Source of the DNA: Pseudeuparius sepicola
Lineage: Eukaryota > Arthropoda > Insecta > Coleoptera > Anthribidae
Length of the DNA: 64,000 nucleotides
Assembly (NCBI GenBank): GCA_963920635.1
Contig: OY987298.1
Location: forward strand, 130,581,735 to 130,645,734
Reading direction: 5' to 3'
Shown: positions 10,815-21,307 of the stretch, one piece after another
Position numbering within the stretch: position 1 is the first letter of the stretch
Layout: each line of letters starts with the position of its first letter
Made by a program: the position numbers and the translations under genes
The notes under the pieces: model-generated
What the model was told of the DNA's origin: nothing
What the model saw: only the letters and a program-made list of their open reading frames with translations
Database searches by the model: none

Positions 10815-11593
10815 TATATAACGCACATAGTTATTATTTAAAAATTTTGATGTATAAATATGAACCTTGATTTATGTCGTTAGAAGGGATGATACAGGTA
10901 ATTAAAGGGTAGTTTTAACCCACTATGATGTGGGTGCTATCCGAAGATAAGGAAATATATTTTTTAAATTGTAAAATAAAAAAGATAAAAATATAGATTT
11001 TCTTTAACCCAACTAGAGTGCTGAACCAAGTGTTAATTTAAAACAAAAACTTAATAGAAAAATATTATATGATTTCTTGAAACAAAAGCGAAGCTTGATC
11101 AATAGATTTTGAGAAATTTCAGAAAATAACTTCGATAGGAAAGCGGTGAGCGTTGGAGACAAAAAGTTTGTCCAATGAGAAACTTGAACCTATGCATAAA
11201 AAACTTACCGAAAATATTCGTCTTTGATATACGCCGGAATTAAATCGTTTGAATTTAGAAGTTAATATTTTACATGATTGACTAAATTGTTGCTTGCTAT
11301 CATGTTGAAATGGAAATGGAGGAAAATTCCGTTACACTACCAGCCAGAATAGATCATAAGCTATACCTACTTTTTGTCTTCGAGTGGGCTTAGAGAAATG
11401 CAGCAGGCACAGGTTTCACACTATTTCACAGGCTAACGAATAGGATGACAAAGATAAGCTTTTGCCTAAAATATAATAATATATTAATCCAACATTTCGT
11501 TTGTGAACTGGAATCAAAAGAAAATAAGCAACTTGATATAGTGGAATTATGAACAACTATGCTGATGTTAAGCGACAGTTTTTAAAGGCTTAT
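10815..11593. other. No gene recognised
   Basis: AT-rich DNA without supported features. Confidence 0.4.
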
Positions 11594-12175
11594 ACAGGGT
11601 GGCCCACCACGAACTGCATCGATCTATATATGGAGACTTGTCGTGGATTGTTAATTTGGTATAATTTAATTTGGACTAAGTAATTTTAATAATTTCAAAT
11701 ATATCAAAGTAGGCAAATTTTTTCGAAGATTGGTATTGGAGACTGCCTTTTACTTTTGAACAACTTTTCCTAGTAACTTATTTCCACATCTTCACAAATA
11801 AGTACACTTTATTCTTGTACCATTTTACTTTTTTTCAATTTTTTGAACACCCCGTACAAGAATTGTTAAATTTTTCTATCCCAATCTTACTTTAAGAACC
11901 AGCAAACCTTTTTATCAAGAGTAACTTTCTTCGATAAAATGAAAAATAAGAAAATTTTTCCTATTCAACACCTTTTCTGTGGACATACTGTATACAGGGT
12001 ACCTATTGATGGAGGGCCACTTCGAAATTACCTTGGCAAAATGCAAAAAAGTTACAGCCGAAGAAGTTTCGGTAGTTTCAGGTTTCTCAAAAATATTTCG
12101 GAAAGTAGTCCATGGATTTCAAATGTTTCCCTGATGGAAACCTCTCTGCGCGTTTTATTAAAACTGAATTGAAAA
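11594..12175. mobile_element. MITE fragments with CAGGGT and CAGTATG ends
   Basis: TATACAGGGTGGCCC begins at about 11592, and an inverted GAACACCCCGTAC lies at 11845-11858. At 11978-11990, TGTGGACATACTG matches the last 13 bp of the mariner TIR ending at 10814, followed by TATA. A second start, TATACAGGGTACC, follows at 11991. The segment 12040-12130 (AAGTTACAGCCGAAGAAGTTTC..., AAAAATATTTCGGAAA) is similar to 61575-61635. These are overlapping remnants of TA-targeting DNA elements; exact limits are unclear. Confidence 0.5.
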
Positions 12176-12218
12176 AAAATTCCAATGTATTTTTTATGCG
12201 AAATATTAAACGATTGTA

Positions 12219-12273
12219 GTATCGATAGTGGTAAGAAATATCGATAGTATTCGATAGTCAAAACTATCGATAA
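12219..12273. other. Cluster of TATCGATA-like words
   Basis: Within 55 bp there are four ATCGATAG/TTCGATAG words on either strand (12220, 12239, 12250, 12264). TATCGATA is the core of the Drosophila DREF site, but a simple diverged repeat would look the same. Confidence 0.3.
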
Positions 12274-12275
12274 AT

Positions 12276-13020
12276 AATATCGCTGTCTATAGTTCTCGAC
12301 CTCTACGACCCAGTAGTCGCCTATGGGTGTCGAGTCTAGTCATGCTTTAGTTTTAGTAGCACTTGATACGACGAGTAGATTCCGTATTCCTACGCCGCTT
12401 AGAGTTCCTATTTTTAGTTCCTATTTTTAGTTTTTTTTTATAATATATTTCCCCCCGAAATAAAATCCTGGTTACGACCCTGAGATCAAAGAACCCGCGG
12501 ATTTAATTTAGGCTGCAACCGGCACGTACCTGTAAAGCTTAATCAATAACCTGAGCACACGATGATGAAAATCGGGTGGTTTCTTATTAAAATTCACCCG
12601 CAAGCTAGGGGCTCGCGCTAAACCGCACTTAATACCTAAATCGCCTTACACGGCGGTTTTATCCCTCGCCTCGTATAATTCTAAATTAGGTAATAAAATC
12701 TCTTAACCCATCGATGCTGTCGCCTGCTTCTATATCGGGGTCTATAATACAATCTAAAATTAGGGTACGCTATGGAGATAGACGACAGGGCAAACTTTTA
12801 TGCTTTCAGTAGGAAGCAAAAAGTATTGGAGATATAAATTTGTTACCAAAAATATAATATTGTTACAAGCTTTTATTTAACTTGCCCTGTTATCATGTAT
12901 GTGTGGGTCCAATTTTTCAAGCTGAATTAGAACCACTTCCTGACATCCGATTAAGCTGCATACACCTTTAGTTCCGGTGATAATAGAATATGCAATACTC
13001 AATATTCACTCAATATTCAC
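12276..13020. other. No gene recognised
   Basis: Contains two copies of AGAGTTCCTATTTTTAGTTCC-like sequence at 12402-12432 and otherwise nothing recognisable. Confidence 0.4.
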
Positions 13021-13075
13021 TTCCAAAATGGCCGCCGCTACAAGATGGCGGATGATGTATTTTTTGTCAACCCCC
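13021..13075 (+). repeat. Diverged unit of the AAGATGGCGG tandem repeat
   Basis: CAAAATGGCCGCCGCTACAAGATGGCGGATGATG followed by TTTTTGTCAACCCCCTT matches the monomers at 15752-16130. So repeat units flank the LTR element on both sides. Confidence 0.6.
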
Positions 13076-13588
13076 TTGTGGAGGAATATATTTTAGAAAA
13101 GATTTTGAATTAACTCAGGATAGTAACCTGCCTTGCGGTGCTTCCTTTTATTTTATATGCTTAGAACCCTGTAAAGCCAAACCAAATAACTAATAAATAT
13201 TAGGCTAGCTTGTCTGCAAATTTCCTCTATCCCTTTGGAGTATATTTGGCTATTGGCCAGTAGGTGGCGCTGTGAGTACTGAAACCAGAGATATTCAAGG
13301 CAATTTGAATGTGTTCCCAGAATATTTTTTTTCTATTCCTATAAAAAACTGTCCACCTCCAGCAAATGTTACAATACCAAAGTTGAAGACGTTAAGAGGC
13401 CATTTTGTGGCCTGACTTTAAGTAGGTACAAGCTGGCAGCCTTAGGGCAATTGGTTAAAGCTATTTCTTTTTAGTCTGAATACCTAGTCTGGTGCCAGGT
13501 AATCTTAGAATTATTATATGGTGTTTGTGTGCATTTTAATTTGTATATTTTCCAGTTTTTAAACCTGTCCAAGAATACTAGTAAAACC
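13076..13588. other. No gene recognised
   Basis: Sequence between the tandem-repeat unit and the LTR remnant. It may include the degraded 5' part of the LTR, but nothing confirms this. Confidence 0.35.
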
Positions 13589-13663
13589 TCCCATTTGCCC
13601 GAACGAATCTGGTTTTTGTCAACGGCCCTCAGCCCTCTCTGAACCTACAAAAATCCCGTCACA
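13589..13663 (+). repeat. 75-bp direct repeat, probable 5' LTR remnant
   Basis: Matches 15677-15751 base for base as far as can be read; ends CCCGTCACA. Confidence 0.7.
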
Positions 13664-13699
13664 GCTTGGCGCTCAACATAAGGGGCTTAGTCGCATGAC

Positions 13700-14803
13700 A
13701 TGATGGCGACCAAAGATTTGGCTGGGGCCCTGGAAAATGCAAAAATGGGAAATGGTGAAAACTTAGCAAAAACACCGGCCACACATGTTTACAACCTCAG
13801 AAGGGACATTCGTGAGAGACATCCATTCCTGCGGCGCTCGCTGGGTGTCACGAGGATCCCATTTCAGCATGATGAAAATTCGCTGGAAAATCAAGGTAGG
13901 ATCAATCCTATTTTTTCTACTGTGTTGCCACTGGGGGGCAACGATTCTACAAATATCCAAGGTTCGGACCCTGTGGAGGGTATCGGTACAGATTCGGGAG
14001 CGAACAGTGAACTGCTCGAAGGAATGCGTGCCCAAATCAACCCAATCTATGGGACGTTCGGGGGCAGCGTCAACCAATCCTTGTCGAGGGCGGCTATGGG
14101 GCTACCACCGCCACCATGTTGTTCCCAGCCTCAAAAATACACACTTTCGCAGAGTGATATTGCCAGAGTGGTTGCACAAGTTGTATCGGAAATGCAAAAT
14201 GTAAACGTAAATTTGAATAATCAGAATAGGGAGAGTATGGTAAATCAAAATAGTGTAAAGCTTAAACTAATAAAGCCTAGGCTGGAGTTGCCATGTTTTG
14301 ATGGCGAGGGTGCGCTTCACCCGGTAGATTTTCTTAAACAGATCGAAAGTATTTTCGTTTGCGAGGGAATGTCCCCGGATGCATTCTTAAGTGATGGCAT
14401 CGGGGTTATGTTTTTTGCAAAAAATGCTAGAGCGTGGGCAGTTGCTTTTTTATCAACTTTTGATGATTTTTAACAGTCCAAGTGTAATTTTTTGGAGCAT
14501 TTCTGGAATCACACTCACCAATTGAAGATCAAATTGAGGCTGGAATCCACCATTTATCAAGAATCAAATAGGCGTAGTTTCTCTGAGCATTTTACCTATT
14601 ATGTTTCAATCGCGAAATATTTAGAACCTCCATTTGAGCCCCCCCAGTTAATTCAAATAGTGGCGCGACACTTTTCGCCAAGTGTCTCGTCCCTCATTGG
14701 GGTAAACACTTTTTCCGAAGCTTTGGAACGTCTCAGGCAGGCGGAATATTATTTTCGGCAGGGTGTGTCGGCATCTTGGCCGATCGGTGAAATATCCCAA
14801 TAA
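13700..14803 (+). pseudogene. LTR-retrotransposon Gag, one internal stop
   Basis: The frame opened at 13700 is interrupted by a single TAA at 14471-14473 and continues in the same frame to 14803, so about 367 codons with one nonsense mutation. The N-terminal 160 residues are Ser/Asn/Gln-rich and low in conserved features. After them LPCFDGEGALHPVDFLKQIE, FAKNARAWA and, past the stop, SEHFTYYVSIAKYLEPP and IVARHF follow the pattern of the capsid-like Gag of insect Gypsy-type elements (F.G....P..FL..IE, A..W, F...F). There is no visible CCHC knuckle before the frame ends. Gag would package the element's RNA into particles. Confidence 0.75.
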
Positions 14804-14849
14804 ATAATCCACGGGATGGTTTGTTAGAAGAGGTTTGTGAGTTTGAGCA

Positions 14850-15480
14850 CCCTGTATATAAAGATAGATGTCCTATTTTTGAAGTTTGTTTGTATAGTTT
14901 TTCGTTTCCCGCGCTGATTGATTCTGGAAGTCAAATCTGTGCGATCTCAGAGTCGGTGTGGTTGTAGTTAGATATGGGAAATAATCAAGTGCCTTCTTTT
15001 CCTGTAGTTGGCATCAAGATTGTTGGTGTTTTTAAGACAAAGCAATGTGGTGTTCAGCGGCAAGCATTACTTATTTTTTCTGTAAACGAGAACGAATTTT
15101 TCGCATGAATTTTGAGTCGTGCCGGATCTTATTTACCTTGTGATTATCGGTATTGATTTTTTGCTTACTCATAAAGCGGTCATTGACCTTTAAAGGAATG
15201 AAGTGAGGTGTATGAACAAAGATCTATGTGGTTTTACCGGAAAGGGAGACTGTGTACGAATTTGGGGCTTTGGTCCGTCCGAAACTGCGATGCATAGCGA
15301 GCTGCGACATCTTCATAGATGTGCATATGTGTGCAATATCCACCAGAGATATAGATCTCAAAGTGACTTGTTCTGCCTTGCCCGTGAATAAATGTATTTT
15401 GTTGACGGAGGTTTTGGAACGATTTTCTGACGTTTTTTCGATTATTCCAGGGTTGTTTAAAACTTATGAGGCTCTTTGAG
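14850..15480 (+). pseudogene. Retroviral-type aspartic protease and start of pol, decayed
   Basis: At 14911-14967 the frame reads ALIDSGSQICAISESVWL and then a stop; D-S-G-S is the active-site loop of the element-encoded protease that cleaves Gag-Pol. A later block at about 15130-15200 in shifted frames gives a VIIGIDFLLTHKAVID-like segment, the usual second half of the protease. At 15400-15475 ERFSDVFSIIPGLFKTYEAL is the linker before the reverse transcriptase. The frame differs from that of gag, and several stops and shifts are present. The reverse transcriptase core is not found. Confidence 0.65.
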
Positions 15481-15676
15481 GACCCCTACAAAATTAAAAA
15501 GACCATAGGCATGCATACTTTTCTTCTTAAATGTCCTGAGACACAAAGTGAGCAAGGGTTGTTCCCTATTAAGTCATTTGAAACCTTACCAAATGGCAGC
15601 GATTTCACAACCATATAATCCTCGTTGTATTGGGCACGTCGCCATAGGTTCAGGATATCTTTACACAAAGGTGGCT

Positions 15677-15751
15677 TCCCATTTGCCCGAACGAATCTGG
15701 TTTTTGTCAACGGCCCTCAGCCCTCTCTGAACCTACAAAAATCCCGTCACA
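15677..15751 (+). repeat. 75-bp direct repeat, probable 3' LTR remnant
   Basis: Second copy of 13589-13663, directly abutting the tandem repeat that starts at 15752. Confidence 0.7.
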
Positions 15752-16121
15752 CCCTTAATATGGGTATCAAACGAAAGGGCTTGAAGAGTAGAAAACGAAA
15801 AAGTTAGTGACATCACACTAAATTCAATATGTCCGTCGCTCCAAGATGGCGGATTACATTTTCTTTTCAACCCCCTTAATATGGGTATCAAAATGAAAGG
15901 GCTTGAAGAGTAGAAAACTAAAAAGTTAGTGACATCACACTAAATTCAATATGGCCGCCGCTCAATGGCGGATTACCTATTTGATACCCAACATGGGAAT
16001 CAAATGAAAGGGCTCGACGGGTAGAAAACAATAAGGTGAATGACTTCATATGAAATCCAATATGGCGGCCGCACCAAGATGGCGGACTAAATTTCACCTT
16101 CCTGACATGAGAATCAAATTG
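15752..16121 (+). repeat. Tandem repeat of about 115 bp with AAGATGGCGG words
   Basis: Three full units and a partial fourth. The ATGGGTATCAAA/ATGGGAATCAAA/ATGAGAATCAAA word starts at 15760, 15881, 15993 and 16107 (periods 121, 112 and 114). Each unit has AAAGGGCT(T/C)GA, AGTAGAAAAC, GACATCACACTAAATTCAAT and a paired motif ATGGCCGCCGC...AGATGGCGG. A diverged unit lies at 13021-13075 and an inverted one at about 16695-16830. Confidence 0.85.
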
Positions 16122-16552
16122 GTACTAAAAGACACAAAATAAAATTGAAAATAATACAAAACTTTTTTAAAACAAGCTTTTATTTAAGCCATGTACTAAA
16201 ACGAATAAAATAAGTTTAGGTTTTCGTTAAGATAATTCAATTCCAAATTGCGACAAGTTTTTGCAAATTGATAAGCTTGTCGCGCGAATTGTAAAGAAAA
16301 AAATGCGTACTTTGGCAAATAGGTACTTGCTTATCAAACAATCACTGTTCAATAAAATTAATTATTGGTACCTACTTTCATCAATATTTCCCGCGACAAG
16401 CTTTTCAATTTACAAAAACTTGTCACAATTTAAAATTGAATTATCTTAACGAAAACCTAAACTTATTTTATTCGTTTTAGTACATGGCTTAAATAATAGC
16501 TTGTTTATAAAAATGTTTTTTTTATTTTCAATTTTATTTAGTATCTATTAAG
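16122..16552. mobile_element. Fold-back element about 430 bp
   Basis: Arms 16122-16283 and about 16395-16552 are reverse complements: AAAGCTTGTTTTA, AAGCCATGTACTAAAACGAA, TAGGTTTTCGTTAAGATAAT and CGACAAGTTTTTGCAAATTG all have their complements in the other arm. The central 110 bp are unpaired. It sits between + and - oriented units of the 115-bp repeat. Confidence 0.8.
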
Positions 16553-17218
16553 TTAAAAATGTTTTCGTGCAGTGATACGCATAGTGTTTGTTATAGTCAA
16601 CATAAAATAATTGTATTTGTTTTAGTAGGTACTTACTTGGCTTAAATAAAAGATTCTTATTAAAAAGATTTTTTATTTCTTATTTTATTTTAAATTTAGT
16701 GCCATCTTGGAGCATCCGGCATATTGTATTTAGTCACTCACCTTATTCTTCTCTACTCGTCAAACCCTTTCATTTGATATTCATATCAAGGGGTTTGTAA
16801 AGAAAAAGTGGCGGCAATTTCAAATGAATTACAATATTAAGTAAGTATAAGTACTAGATTGTCAAGGTTAGTAAAGGCATGATTCACTAGCACCAAAAAT
16901 ATGCGCAAAATTTTAGCTCAATCAGTTGGGTGGAACCGGTTTGAAATTCAGTTAAAAAGTTTTGTCCTTCACGTACTGACACACCCATACTAACAGGTGA
17001 AGTTAAATAAAATATTTTAAAAGTGCACTAAATAATCTCCAAATTAAATCTGTGAAATACAAAAAAAAAATCAAACAATATTTTCTGTAGCTTGACGTCA
17101 CTGCCACAATTGTCCTTTGTGTATATTGTCATACTATACAAATAGACTGTCAAAACCATTGTTAAAATTAAATTAAAATTAAAATAAAACCAGGCATTAA
17201 TACCTAAATTAAAATTTC
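16553..17218. other. Inverted unit of the 115-bp repeat, then unassigned DNA
   Basis: TGCCATCTTGGAGC at 16701, TAGTCACTCACCTTATTCTTC at 16731 and CAAACCCTTTCATTTGAT at 16761 are the reverse complement of the 115-bp repeat unit. The rest, to 17218, has no recognised feature. Confidence 0.5.
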
Positions 17219-17457
17219 TACCGTACTTTCACCGTTTTGGTAGACATAGGAATAGGCCGCGCGTCGCCGTGCGTCCAGCTAGGTTTGTCAGTCGTTGGCG
17301 GGGGGAGTACACAGTAGTCCCGCACCGCTTATCAGTCGAGTTTTGCGAGCAAAAAAGACGCCCCGCCCCCCGCCAACGACTGACGAACCTAGCCGAATAC
17401 ACGGCGGCGCGCCGCCCAGCCATGGCAATGTCTACTAAAACGGTGAAAGTACGGTAT
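17219..17457. mobile_element. GC-rich hairpin element, about 240 bp
   Basis: 17219-17247 (TACCGTACTTTCACCGTTTT) pairs with 17428-17457, and 17279-17306 (CTAGGTTTGTCAGTCGTTGG) pairs with 17367-17393. Between the arms the sequence is very GC-rich (GGGGGG, CCCCGCCCCCCGCC), in contrast with AT-rich flanks. Open frames of 64 to 66 codons on both strands are by-products of the composition. Probably a MITE. Confidence 0.75.
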
Positions 17458-18393
17458 ACCTTAACTTAGTGTCGGGTCTCAAGAAAGACATTATAATTTA
17501 CCTATTCTAATTTGTTTTCGGTCCAGAATTAAAGTTTTAAATTTGGGATTTTTTTAGAACGGTTCGAACAATGCTATATTAATATCCTTCTTTAATCTAT
17601 GATTGTTAGCTATGCCAACGTAAAAACGTAGGTAACTATCGCAGCATAGGTAGGCTATCTTTTCTGTGTTTCCACAATAAGCTTCGAATGATAGCGGCTA
17701 TATATTTTTTATATCCGCGCCAAATTCGCTATTTCTCTTTTGCATTGATTACGTTAAGAATTTTATTTAAAGCGATTTTATTAGCGATTTTATTAGTTAC
17801 AGGGTATAATTTTGATTAGAATGTACATAAATTTTAACTGGTGGTAGGTTCCGTCCCCAAAAGCACGCCCATTATTGTGCAGAAAATTATTTTATGCCCG
17901 AATTTTAAAGACAGTTTGAGAGCTACTGTAACAAGGTCCTTTTAGTATTGAAGCGATGGCTTCTGGCTTCCTATTACCGCGTTGCCAGACTGTCAGATAA
18001 TTCCTTGAAAATCATCCCGCATAAAGAATAATAATATCAAGACTCGGTACAGAAGCACTCACAATAACCTACTAATAACCACATTTACCACAAGTTTATA
18101 AGTTAAGGAGCAATTTTTGTCATATTTTTATGCACTAATGAAAGTTAGTTTTGGTTAGAATTTTACGATATTTTAGGAGATTTGTTTTGAACATGCGCAT
18201 TGTCGAATGCATTTCAAAAATCTTCTTTATATCAGAAACAAATCGTTTTCGTACCAACGAGTATATAGACGAATTAACTGGTGGGTATGTAAGTTATATT
18301 ATAGTAGTTTACAACCAACAATGTCTCCGCAATCACTTCTCAAATGTTTAGACACGGCTACTATTATGCATACCAGCTCTAAACTCACCTGAG
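17458..18393. other. No gene recognised
   Basis: A phrase CCCCAAAAGCACGCCCAT at 17857 is similar to CCCCAAAAGTACGCCTATGA at 26101 and, inverted, to 30259-30276, so a transposon end may be present. Otherwise nothing. Confidence 0.35.
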
Positions 18394-18690
18394 TCTCAAA
18401 CTTTCATTAAAGCCCCGTTCATTAGCCCCGTCCTCAAACTCAAAAGTTTCGCAGCCGCTGGGATGAGACAAAGGTCTCCCCGGCTCCCACCTGTGTTTTC
18501 ATAAGGCGCGCAAACTTCCCCGGAGGGTCTTTACCGGTTGTCAACAGTGACGTGAAATTGCCCCATAATGCAAATCGATCCCCCACCCCCTCGTCCGCCT
18601 CCCCACACCTTTGAATCGGCGTTGTTTGGGGGCTCACGCACCCTCCGATCATATTGACGGTGGGGCACCTGAATAATTTAGTTTTTAGGG
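18394..18690 (+). repeat. Diverged repeat block, copy A
   Basis: First of four same-strand blocks that share, in order, CACCTGTGTTTT, GCAAACTTCC, TTTACCGGTTGTCAA, GTGACGTGAAATTG, CATAATGCAAATCGATC, CACACCT, GTTTGGGG and CCTGAATAATT. Here the core ATGCAAATCGATC is at about 18568. GC content is well above the flanks. The small open frame on the - strand (18440-18652) is not conserved in the other copies, so it is probably non-coding. Confidence 0.6.
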
Positions 18691-20156
18691 GATTTCAACA
18701 ACCGGGGACTCTAAAGAATGGAAGACTTGATGGAATGTAGTAATCTGTCATAAGATACTACGAGTAAAGGAGAAGATAAGCACGTTTTTATCATTTCAGT
18801 TCGGTGTCTCATATTAACAAAGATCCGTCTAACAGTAAAATCGTGTTTTATGTTTCCGAAAGGTTCTTTATATAAAGAATGGATTTTAAAGTGCAATACG
18901 TGTGTTCAGCAGCTCGAGAGACGCACGCCCTCCCAATTAAAGTAGTGGCGTCAAGCTAGTGAGCAGCGTTCCGCAAATTCAAATAAATGCAGGCACTTGC
19001 TATTTTTCCTCCAGAAAATATCGTTTGATTTTTTATACTTTAGAGATTTAATTCGGAGCTTATTTACTGCTTTTTATGGCGTTTGAACTGAATTTTATTT
19101 TTGTGAACATTTATTTTGGCTGGATAATGTTCCAACAGTAAGTTGCTATTATTCATTTTATTTTAAACTTATAATAATTGAAGGAACAAGTAGATGAAAA
19201 CATTTTAGAAAATTTTCATTTTTCCTGGGGATGAAGGAGTTATGTGCAGATGTAACATATTATTATTATTATTATTATGCATATTAGAATAGCTCAGACA
19301 TACTTATCTCTCACAGAACAAACTTATATTGATTTTTTTTATACGAACTAATCTAATTAAAACGAAATGTATTCATGAACCAAATCATAACTAACCCAAC
19401 CAAAATTATTGCCATCATTGACCTGCACACCCACAGGAATTACTACGTTTTCTAGGATTTCTCGAAGTACCTACTTGAGCGAATGCTATCCCAGTTCTAT
19501 TAGGAAAAGTCGGTCTTGGCCAATGGCAATGAAGACGAACTAATAGTAATTGTCAGACTGCTATGCCACTAATACATCCCTCTTGATTTATGTTTACAGG
19601 TACAAAAATCCGTCCATAAAAGTTTTCCCTTTATATCCTTTCGAGAAACATAATAGTTATAGTCTACTAATTCCAATAGATTTGAAAAACTGGACATTAA
19701 TAATTTAGATCTTGGATACTGGTGTGATTATCAAGTGCCGAAATAATTAGACCCATAGAGCCACTATTTTTTTTAATCGACTTGAAGACATGAAATTATT
19801 TATCATCGTTGTTGTTTAAAATAGGTATGTAGAAACTACGGCTTAGCCTTTTTAAAAATATATAATTTTGCCGGGGGTACCTACTCTAGATAAAATTGCT
19901 GGTCTCCTCAATATTTCCCGTAAAGTTCAATCGTTTGAGACATTGACACGTGTAAACAAATTGTAAGAAATAAGTAAATTTTCTAATGTTCGAAAAAGGT
20001 TTTTTTGGAATCGATACAGTTTTAGAGCCGTATTATCCATTTTCTTGGTCATTGGCGTACGGATCATGGACCATCGCGCCGCTATAGTCGCAGTTGCAGT
20101 CCATAATTCAGAAACATTTTTTTAAAACGAGATACGTCGAGACGCGGTCGACTTAG
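18691..20156. other. No gene recognised; short (ATT)n
   Basis: Contains a small (ATT)n run near 19258-19277. No coding or transposon signal seen. Confidence 0.4.
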
Positions 20157-20299
20157 GTGTGGACGTGGACTTTTATTGCAGCTTGTGCCAGATTGCCGGC
20201 CAAATCAGTGACATTTTTTCAGTTTTATTTATCCATTTATTGGGTTCGTATCTGCTTCAAATTGGAATATAGTTTCGGCGTAAAAGTATTTTTGCATAG

Positions 20300-20787
20300 A
20301 ACCTTGGCTGAAAATGAGCAACACCTCAAAACATCCATCAAAAACCGGGGTACTTTAAAGGCTAGGGTAACGTATTTTCTCGACGGCATAAAAAATAATC
20401 AAGAATAGTTAGGTATTCAAACGCGCAGATTTTAGAATTGGCAAATAGGGTTGCAAATAACAAGTCGTCGATAGATGAATTCAACGATGCGCAGATTTTA
20501 CAAGCAAAGATTTCATTAGATGTTTTCTATAAAAACGGGGATACGTACCAGGCTCAGGCATTTTTGGATTCAGGGCACAAGAGTCTTTTATGACAACACA
20601 GTTATCTCAAGGTTTGCAGTTAGACGTTGAGGAAGTCAACATAACTGTTCGAGAGTTAGCAAACAAGCTTTCAGTGATACAGGGCAGAACAAACACACTT
20701 ATTTATTTTCCTTTCGAGGTTTTTTGTTCGAACATAAACTGTTTTGTCATATTAAGTATTACTAAACTAAAAACTAAATATGGATGA
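20300..20787 (+). pseudogene. BEL/Pao Gag start and protease fragments
   Basis: NEQHLKTSIKNRGTLKAR with TYFLDGI near 20313-20394 resembles the first residues of BEL Gag. At about 20550-20690 AFLDSG in one frame, then FMTTQLSQGLQLDVEEVNIT and VRELANKLSVIQGR in the next, follow the protease pattern ALLDSGSQ..FIT..L...L.L. The LDSG is the catalytic motif. At least one frameshift and several stops separate the pieces. Confidence 0.6.
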
Positions 20788-20799
20788 TCCTCAATACAA

Positions 20800-20852
20800 A
20801 CTAGCAGACCCATGGTTTAACATACTAGCAGGCACATGGTTTAACCTACCAG
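20800..20852 (+). repeat. Two tandem 26-bp units
   Basis: ACTAGCAGACCCATGGTTTAA is followed by ACTAGCAGGCACATGGTTTAA; a local duplication inside the decayed retrotransposon. Confidence 0.6.
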
Positions 20853-20961
20853 GTCAGATAGATATTTCATTGGCCCGGATATCTACATTTTGGAAAATAT
20901 TCAGGCCCAGTAGTACAAAATACATAGGTTCAAATTAGGTTCCTTAAAAAATTATTTTCGC

Positions 20962-21255
20962 ATGTTTTTTTCAGGTCAATTGTCAGGAAACACTCTGGAT
21001 ATGGGGGTATATTGTAAATCATCTGATTACTTAGATGTTGAGGACAATCTCAGAAAATTCTGGGAAGTCGAGGAAATAAATCCAAAGTCAATCTTATCAA
21101 CAGAAGAGATTGCATGCGAAGAGCATATATATAGCACAAAACGTGATTTGGACACAGACGCCAATAAAAATGACCAGCTGGGCAAGGATGAAAAAATATT
21201 AGGATTGATATGGTCTTGCTCGAACGGTATACTTTGTTGTTTAAGATTGAATTAG
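20962..21255 (+). pseudogene. BEL/Pao reverse transcriptase, N-terminal fragment
   Basis: SSDYLDVEDNLRKFWEVEEI, SILSTEEIACEEHIYSTKRD and then, after a jump, KILGLIWSCSN. L..FWE.EE....S.EE..CE..... T..R is the conserved entry into the reverse transcriptase of BEL/Pao elements, and LGL.W is a later palm/RNase H junction motif. The join of these two parts implies an internal deletion of the catalytic core. Not functional. Confidence 0.72.
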
Positions 21256-21307
21256 AGGTTTATGAGTAGGTTTATTTCAGAGCATCGCTCATTAAATGAG
21301 TTCTAGA

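Larger units (their letters stand above)
13589..15751 (+). mobile_element. Decayed Gypsy-like LTR retrotransposon
   Basis: A 75-bp segment starting TCCCATTTGCCCGAACGAAT is repeated without visible change at 13589-13663 and 15677-15751, and encloses gag, protease and the start of pol. It is most simply the 3' part of the two LTRs. Two bases after the first copy comes TTGGCGCTCAACATAAGGGG, whose TGGCGC start resembles a tRNA-primed minus-strand primer site. Most of pol (reverse transcriptase core, RNase H, integrase) is missing, so the element was internally deleted. Confidence 0.72.

Noticed and set aside
15752..16121. Tandem repeats as a CRISPR array
   Set aside because: Units are contiguous diverged monomers of 112-121 bp, without short direct repeats separated by unique spacers, in a eukaryotic context.
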